Positions 6,388-6,739 of a stretch of 6,739 nt of DNA are shown piece after piece. The stretch is taken from positions 1 to 6,739 of the forward strand of contig CANRZC010000124.1 of the NCBI GenBank assembly GCA_947644185.1. Direction: 5' to 3'. Every line of letters begins with the position of its first letter. Within the stretch, counting starts at the first letter, position 1. The stretch comes from an uncultured Acetatifactor sp. (GTDB lineage Bacteria > Bacillota > Clostridia > Lachnospirales > Lachnospiraceae). The notes beneath the pieces are model-generated. The model was given only the letters and a program-made list of their open reading frames with translations. It was not told the origin of the DNA and ran no database searches. The translations under genes were made by a program, and so were the position numbers.

Positions 6388-6416
6388 ATCCTACCATAGA
6401 TTTGGGATATTTTCAA
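6388..6416 (-). promoter_or_regulatory. Promoter of pyrE
   Basis: TTGAAA (6416-6411, 5 of 6 to the -35 consensus) and TAGGAT (6393-6388, 4 of 6) are 17 bases apart. TGG immediately before the -10 element fits an extended -10 (TGn). Transcription would start near 6381, giving a leader of about 36 bases that contains AGGAGG and no visible attenuator. It lies in the AT-rich gap between rnpB and pyrE. Confidence 0.6.
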
Positions 6417-6435
6417 TTCATTTCCGAAATTTAAG

Positions 6436-6441
6436 AAAAAA
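6436..6441 (-). terminator. U tract after the rnpB 3' end
   Basis: Six T residues occur on the minus strand about 15 bases after the mature rnpB end near 6456. The usual terminator hairpin would be the P1 helix of the RNA itself or a helix extending it. Its 5' strand lies outside the window, so I cannot confirm pairing. The element is therefore only suggested. Confidence 0.3.
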
Positions 6442-6449
6442 TTCAAATG

Positions 6450-6739
6450 GAAAATGGTGAGCAGGACTGTAAGCCGGGTTCTGTCCTGTACGGTTGTACG
6501 GAATAATCATCTATCTTGCACAGCTGTCGCCAGCTGCGTCCAGCGACCCACCTGAAAGCAGGCCGGGCAAGCCTATTGCTCTCATTTGGTCTTGCTTCGG
6601 ATGGGGTTTACATGGCTCTGCCCGTTACCGGACAGACGGTAGTCTCTTACACTGCCTTTCCACCATTACAGAGAATTCTCTGCTGTATATTTCTGTTGCA
6701 CTATCCTTGGAGTCGCCTCCACCGGACGTTATCCGGCAT
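6450..6739 (-). ncRNA. rnpB: RNase P RNA, type A, 3' part (5' end outside window)
   Basis: This is the catalytic RNA of ribonuclease P, which matures the 5' ends of tRNAs. Conserved blocks appear in order on the minus strand: a P9-type hairpin CCGGATAACGTCCGG, then AGTGCAACAGAAATATAC, then GGTGGAAAGGCAGTGTAAGAG, then GTAAACCCCATCCG and AAGCAAGACCAAAT. Near the end, AGATAGATGATTA is followed by ACAGAACCCGGCTTAC, the 3' P4 region. By alignment from memory to the E. coli RNA, the missing 5' part is about 60-80 bases. A P15 helix, GAGAGCA/TGCTTTC, is visible (6583-6577 with 6560-6554). The mature end is near 6456-6450, after CTGCTCACC, which should be the 3' strand of P1. The overall plan is type A (ancestral), not the Bacillus type B. 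Confidence 0.95.

Overview
This looks like a chromosomal segment of a low-to-moderate GC Firmicute, most likely a gut clostridium of the Lachnospiraceae type. The basis is family recognition: clostridial-style PurN, PurE and PurD sequences, a long M29-type aminopeptidase, a type A RNase P RNA, and strong AGGAGG-like ribosome sites. The species cannot be named from the sequence alone. Every supported gene lies on the minus strand, so transcription runs from high to low coordinates. No stretch over 300 bases lacks a gene.

Region by region, in transcription order: (1) 6450-6739, the 3' part of the RNase P RNA gene (rnpB), whose 5' end is cut by the window. (2) A short intergenic region with a good promoter for pyrE, then pyrE (orotate phosphoribosyltransferase) and a 50-residue one-helix membrane protein, closed by a strong hairpin terminator at 5411-5457. 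(3) A two-gene unit joined by an ATGA overlap: a 107-residue three-helix membrane protein of unknown function and a 697-residue M29-like metallo-aminopeptidase with a long N-terminal extension. (4) A purine biosynthesis cluster, purE-purM-purN-purD, tightly spaced and partly overlapping.

The genes cover pyrimidine synthesis (pyrE), four steps of IMP synthesis (purD step 2, purN step 3, purM step 5, purE at the AIR carboxylation stage), tRNA maturation (rnpB), and peptide breakdown with an unknown membrane partner.

Three things stand out. First, purD breaks off about 190 residues in. The sequence continues, in a different frame, into what reads as the phosphoacceptor-histidine region of a sensor histidine kinase. 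This is either a real rearrangement or a chimeric join at a contig end. Second, the start of purE holds three tandem 15-base units, each encoding MPKVG. The units differ only at synonymous sites, and each can fold into a small hairpin whose wobble-position pair changes G-C, G-U, A-U. Third, a 17-bp terminator-like hairpin ends almost on top of the start codon of the 107-residue membrane protein. That leaves open whether it ends one unit, attenuates the next, or both. The rest is ordinary housekeeping sequence; I found no mobile element, CRISPR array, defence system or clearly novel multi-gene system.
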